NCBI GenBank assembly: GCA_029248825.1
Contig: JAQWIP010000015.1
Location: 1-18,312, forward strand
Length of the DNA stretch: 18,312 bases
Direction: 5' to 3'
Source of the DNA: Alphaproteobacteria bacterium
GTDB taxonomy: Bacteria > Pseudomonadota > Alphaproteobacteria > RS24
Shown here: piece by piece, positions 16,801 to 18,312 of the stretch
Layout: each line of letters starts with the position of its first letter
Numbering within the stretch: the first letter of the stretch is position 1
The notes under the pieces: generated by a model
Told to the model about the DNA's origin: nothing
Databases searched by the model: none
What the model saw: only the letters and a program-made list of their open reading frames with translations
Position numbers and translations under genes: made by a program

Positions 16801-17743
16801 TCACCGGATCGCTTTGCGAGTTTAGCAAGATGCTATCAATCGTGGCGCCAGCGGCATTGGTGATGCTCAAGACATGGGTGTCTGTGCCATCGATATGCGT
16901 AATCGAGCCGCCCGCATCGTTCAAAATCGTCAGCCCCACATCCACACTCGTGCCATCGATGCCACTGCCCACGGCGGTGCTACCAATCGTTCCCGTATTG
17001 GTCAGCTGCACGTTTGAGGTATTGGACAAATCAACATTCTCGACCGAGCCGGCATTGGCCAAAACAATTTCTTCGGCCGCCGTGGCGCCATCGCTGAACA
17101 CGAGGTCGCCGTAGATTTCACTATCGGCGCCAATGGTCATCGTAATATCGCTATTGCTGCCGCCATCGTCAAAGGTGATATCGCCGCCGACATCGGCGGT
17201 GAAATTAAGCACCAAACCGCCCTCAAACCCAAAGCCGCCCATATCGCGCGAAGAGGCATCAATGGAGGTGCCAGAGATATAGGCGCGTTCAGTGGTATGG
17301 GTGTCGGTGGTGTCATCGGCCGCGTCGGTGTCGGTTCGCGTGGCGCCAAGGACACACCGATTGTCGATATTGAAACTTAAGTTCTGCCAGCCCGCGACCA
17401 CGAAACTACTGTCGCTGGCCGCATCGGCATCGGTGCCGTCGAACGGATCTACGAGGAGGCTATCGGGCGTGTTGGGAATGGTCAGCGTGGTCGAGTTCAG
17501 CGCGCCACCCGATTGGATGGAGCGGGTATAGCCATATAAATCTTCGCTTAAGAAATCCGTGCCGAAACCGGAAGGTCGCGCTTTGCTGGTCAGCGGCAGG
17601 TCGGAAAAATCAATCGCATTGTCGGCGCCCACATCGTCGACGCAATAGCCGATAGAAAAATCAGTTGAGACTTGGGCATAGCTAGTTGTCGGCCCAGCAC
17701 TCAAAAGGACTGCAAATGTCACCAAGGGGACAAAAACGCGCAT
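12851..17743 (-). CDS. Large type Va autotransporter with beta-helix repeat passenger, function unknown
   Basis: The 1630-residue product has a Sec signal peptide (hydrophobic core FVPLVTFAVLLSA, likely cleavage after SYA at residue 23). Next is an acidic, Asp/Thr-rich segment (about 24-230) with the only two cysteines, Cys34 and Cys130. A long repeat region (about 235-1290) follows, with about 30 degenerate units around (I/L/F)TNSGTISA, the pattern of a right-handed parallel beta-helix passenger. A helical linker near residues 1305-1345 leads into a barrel of about 280 residues that ends in SLTWQF, the terminal aromatic expected for BAM-assembled barrels. I chose the ATG at 17743; a TTG nine codons earlier (17770) would spoil the signal peptide. 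No protease, lipase or other enzyme motif is visible. It is probably a surface adhesin or biofilm protein, but that is inference. It lies between tRNA-Asp and nuoA. Confidence 0.9.
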   Translation of the reverse strand: MRVFVPLVTFAVLLSAGPTTSYAQVSTDFSIGYCVDDVGADNAIDFSDLPLTSKARPSGFGTDFLSEDLYGYTRSIQSGGALNSTTLTIPNTPDSLLVDPFDGTDADAASDSSFVVAGWQNLSFNIDNRCVLGATRTDTDAADDTTDTHTTERAYISGTSIDASSRDMGGFGFEGGLVLNFTADVGGDITFDDGGSNSDITMTIGADSEIYGDLVFSDGATAAEEIVLANAGSVENVDLSNTSNVQLTNTGTIGSTAVGSGIDGTSVDVGLTILNDAGGSITHIDGTDTHVLSITNAAGATIDSILLNSQSDPVNADGMPNTADDDVNTTVSNSGTLGLLTADRVGQFTFTNNATGVVSSPTQSAIVLSNSANIDFVNAGTVSSASSDTIDVTDYTGALTLTNSGSITASTRSVIGGDGNTGNFTITNNGTLSSVSSRVLSLQDVSGAIVLNNGNGTSSAIISTSDSALVFSDTGASDAMDVTVNNRAGSSISVTASTALIAASAAIASLTNEGTISAGVSRTVDFANAGDVTITNSGTSASVSAGSFNALYAASATGSLTLINEGSVRAYNRTVDFTDAEGSVTITNSGTIEATHSQADAESNLALNFVIDASRGGSASADVDVTNSATGGIRTDSDRAIGLRSFDSANDTVAITNAGTISAGRDKALDLNGSRDVTLTQSEGASLSAGRDLAVDATGVLSRLTVVNAGSIVAGASSVGSTAGAIRGALGAGGVAVAITNSASGTISSVGGNAIYLSNIGSTVTVTNSGTISAGDSVTQSDYGVRLEGIGNNSVTFTNQGAGVISASGEYGVSIEGASALTFNNSGTARIEARDRVINIDTSSQAPTLAFTNQGTISATEDGATQLLDVTGVTTTLGITNSGTMSTQGTGAITGTIDSAGASVTLNNSGTISAEDGSTIYLRDINGTVNFDNSGSILAGDASNVSNDALRLVDIKDFAVTFDNLSSGTIRATGTRAVELEGAGALTFNNASGAIISATDDVVVFTNSATTPTLNFTNGGTISGTASTANHVLDFSDFATHLQIANSGSVSSSGTNAMLATVAANTALTFSNSGSIAAAGANAVEMDGFDGDVSVTNSGAISAGGDHALHITGGDNIRFTNSGTISASGTEAVFFQDVLEGAHQFTNSGTISSAGVSFRVTQGAPVGTPTYRLTNTGTISTSSTGLAVDLTGIQATVVSTGSITSAGSTAMRVGEGSTITLNGKVQAAGSSPIAVALEGTASQITLGDGARLLGDISALDGSSSWTDAQKHRVTLTAADNASYYYDFEPNHFRVFIGDDETERASGFSAGTSNYASALLIHQQHASEQRNIWREMSELGRTQKLKSVGFSGSLDDDGSAARNFTIEGKRAGFAQSVQQSIFGLFDAELILMQSASEYDLNKDVYAFDTTYTGVGLGFTDVLPFGPFSGSAMVMAGVSDNETVRRIYSNTNNLGYFDVRSSYDATHLDIVYEILADFRVAGAKRRLSRRNPYQMNLEVVLGSSLHSEQQDSFDEDVYLSTAKRDIQSLAQFARLRLNYKGRNPFSRLPWRIYSELTHSVSSLLDGETANYTVDGNAYAVVDAADDVADTSLSLGGEIYMDAGMTFNFSMKAVSSDNDFSKTTAAASLTWQF
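13880..17040 (-). repeat. Tandem degenerate coding repeats of the autotransporter passenger
   Basis: This part of the autotransporter gene holds about 30 imperfect units of roughly 25-45 codons. The core reads TNSGTI or a close variant (TNAGTI, NNSGTI, TNQGTI, TNTGTI). The DNA is conserved as well as the protein: the plus-strand string gccgctattggt recurs at least seven times, for example near 14296, 14372, 15102, 15435, 15976, 16130 and 16528, with one- or two-base variants in many other units. Between cores, the units carry a second strand of the type A(V/L)xLxG(I/V)xG. Such units can recombine and change passenger length. Confidence 0.8.
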
Positions 17744-17771
17744 ACTTAATCTCACAACTACCTCAACCAAC

Positions 17772-17801
17772 CTAAGCTATGAAACTAAGCTGATTCTAAG
17801 C
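17772..17801. repeat. Three direct CTAAGC repeats upstream of the autotransporter gene
   Basis: CTAAGC (plus strand; GCTTAG on the coding strand) occurs at 17772-17777, 17785-17790 and 17796-17801, spaced 13 and 11 bp, close to one helical turn. The cluster starts 28 bp before the chosen ATG and fills the likely promoter/leader zone. It may be a regulator binding site, but I recognise no known operator. A short inverted repeat, TGCCC/GGGCA at 17807-17824, lies next to it without a T-tract. I found no convincing -35/-10 pair for the autotransporter gene in this interval. Confidence 0.45.
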
Positions 17802-17851
17802 AAGCTTGCCCTTGTGAGGGGGCAGTTAATTATGACGATGTGTGATAAAAA

Positions 17852-17928
<77 letters not shown>

Positions 17929-17941
17929 TAAGGTGTGTTAT

Positions 17942-17970
17942 TCCTTACGGCGCGTCTCAAACACTGTCAA
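17942..17970 (-). promoter_or_regulatory. Candidate promoter for tRNA-Asp
   Basis: In the 105 bp between the two tRNAs, the minus strand has a perfect TTGACA -35 box (17965-17970) and, after 17 bp, a weak TAAGGA -10 element (17942-17947). Transcription would begin near 17935, about seven bases before the mature 5' end at 17928, as is usual for stable RNA genes. The strong -35 and correct spacing support it; the poor -10 lowers confidence. The alternative is co-transcription with tRNA-Val. Confidence 0.45.
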
Positions 17971-18033
17971 GCCTCTGGCCAGAGAATGTTTGCCTCGCCT
18001 GAGAAAAACCAAAACTGGTACTCCCAAGGAAAA

Positions 18034-18109
18034 TGGTGGGCGGTGACGGGATCGAACCGCCGACCCTCTCGGTGTAAACGAGATGCTCTCCCAGCTGAGC
18101 TAACCGCCC
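18034..18109 (-). tRNA. tRNA-Val (anticodon UAC)
   Basis: The reverse complement gives a complete 76-nt tRNA: acceptor GGGCGGT pairs with ACCGCCC, the D-arm is GCTC/GAGC, and anticodon stem TCTCG/CGAGA encloses the loop TTTACAC with anticodon TAC (complement at 18074-18076). The T-arm has the TTCGATC loop, the discriminator is A73 and CCA is encoded. It lies 38 bp after the HU terminator and upstream of tRNA-Asp. I see no clear promoter of its own in those 38 bp, so it may depend on readthrough from the HU gene or on a diverged promoter. Confidence 0.98.
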
Positions 18110-18147
18110 CACGGTTGAAGGCTTTAACGCATAGTTCGCAAGAATGC

Positions 18148-18189
18148 AAAAAAAAACATCGGCTGCCCTAAAAAAAGAACAGCCGATGC
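18148..18189 (-). terminator. Rho-independent terminator of the HU gene
   Basis: On the minus strand, CATCGGCTG (18180-18188) pairs perfectly over 9 bp with CAGCCGATG (18157-18165) around a 14-nt loop. A run of nine T residues follows (18148-18156). A G-T pair and A-T pairs can extend the stem at its base. It begins about 22 bp after the HU stop codon. It is the best intrinsic terminator in the window and separates HU from the tRNA genes. Confidence 0.92.
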
Positions 18190-18210
18190 TTTATCAAGGT
18201 AAAAGAATGC

Positions 18211-18312
18211 CTAGTTAACGGCGTCTTTCAGAGCTTTACCAGCTTTGAATTTAGGCTGGTTAGAAGCTTTAATTTGAATGGCTTCGCCCGTACGTGGGTT
18301 GCGGCCCGTTGT
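18211..18312 (-). CDS. hupB: HU family DNA-binding protein (C-terminal fragment, runs in from outside the window)
   Basis: Only the last 33 codons and the TAG stop are inside the window. The readable sequence contains GRNPRTGEAIQIKASNQP, the conserved DNA-contacting beta-arm end of HU proteins with the Asn-Pro intercalation motif, and then PKFKAGKALKDAV, the typical final helix. HU is a small nucleoid-associated dimer that bends DNA. The symbol hupB follows common alphaproteobacterial use; IHF subunits end differently, so HU is much more likely. In many alphaproteobacteria lon lies immediately upstream of this gene, which would be beyond 18312. Confidence 0.93.
   Translation of the reverse strand, partial: TTGRNPRTGEAIQIKASNQPKFKAGKALKDAVN

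Noticed and set aside
13880..17040. Repeated gccgctattggt strings considered as a CRISPR array or non-coding satellite
   Set aside because: The spacing is irregular, spacers are coding and similar to one another, and the repeats stay in one long reading frame with an export signal and barrel. They are protein repeats.
14454..17114. A series of long plus-strand open frames (14454-14654, 14661-14984, 14988-15398, 15486-16034, 16098-16562, 16566-17114) opposite the autotransporter repeats, with Val/Leu/Pro-rich products
   Set aside because: They mirror the repeat units of the minus-strand gene. The repeated codons leave the opposite frame free of stops, and the products look like repeated VPLLVIVT-type strings without ribosome-binding sites. 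They are antisense shadows.
17744..17770. Nine-codon N-terminal extension of the autotransporter from a TTG at 17770
   Set aside because: The extension (acidic and Val-rich) would precede a normal Sec signal peptide that begins at the ATG at 17743. An ATG start with a standard short basic n-region is more plausible.
17807..17824. Short inverted repeat TGCCC/GGGCA between tRNA-Asp and the autotransporter gene, considered as a terminator
   Set aside because: The stem is only 5 bp and no T-run follows on the minus strand, so it is unlikely to terminate transcription.
17929..18033. Possible small ORF or RNA gene between the two tRNAs (frames at 17935-18171 and 17967-18149)
   Set aside because: Both frames run through the tRNA-Val gene and give no recognisable protein; the spacer is better explained by a promoter for tRNA-Asp.

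Overview
The window is about 18.3 kb of a bacterial chromosome, almost certainly from an alphaproteobacterium. The evidence is a complex I (nuo) operon in nuoA-to-nuoN order with separate nuoC and nuoD, a NuoG that lacks the extra N7 cluster ligands, and a hupB-type HU gene plus tRNA-Val and tRNA-Asp just upstream of nuo, which I recall as a common alphaproteobacterial neighbourhood. I cannot assign an order or genus from the sequence alone. Every supported gene lies on the minus strand, so transcription runs from high to low coordinates.

Layout in the direction of transcription: (1) 18211-18312, the last 33 codons of an HU DNA-binding protein, followed by a strong intrinsic terminator at 18148-18189. 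(2) 17852-18109, tRNA-Val(UAC) and tRNA-Asp(GUC), 105 bp apart, with a TTGACA-type promoter candidate before tRNA-Asp. (3) 12851-17743, one very large gene for a 1630-residue type Va autotransporter: signal peptide, acidic N-terminal segment with the only two cysteines, roughly 30 degenerate beta-helix repeats built around an N-S-G-T-I core, and a C-terminal beta-barrel ending in Trp-Gln-Phe. (4) 77-12692, thirteen complete nuo genes (nuoA to nuoM), then the first 24 codons of nuoN at 1-72. The operon is very compact: gaps are at most 21 bp, four junctions overlap, and no extra ORFs are interspersed. A good sigma70-like promoter sits before nuoA at 12760-12787.

The nuo genes together encode proton-pumping NADH:ubiquinone oxidoreductase. 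NuoEFG form the NADH-oxidising module, NuoBCDI the hydrophilic connecting and quinone-reducing module, and NuoAHJKLMN the membrane arm. All Fe-S ligands and the key membrane charges I checked are present, so the enzyme looks functional.

The accessory element is the autotransporter gene, which sits between tRNA-Asp and nuoA. Its function cannot be deduced. It has no recognisable catalytic domain and looks like a surface-displayed beta-helix, for example an adhesin or biofilm protein. I found no mobile-element genes, CRISPR array or riboswitch. No stretch longer than 300 bp lacks a gene; the largest gap, 12693-12850, carries the nuo promoter. I did not find a clearly new multi-gene system; the autotransporter and its insertion point are the most unusual content.
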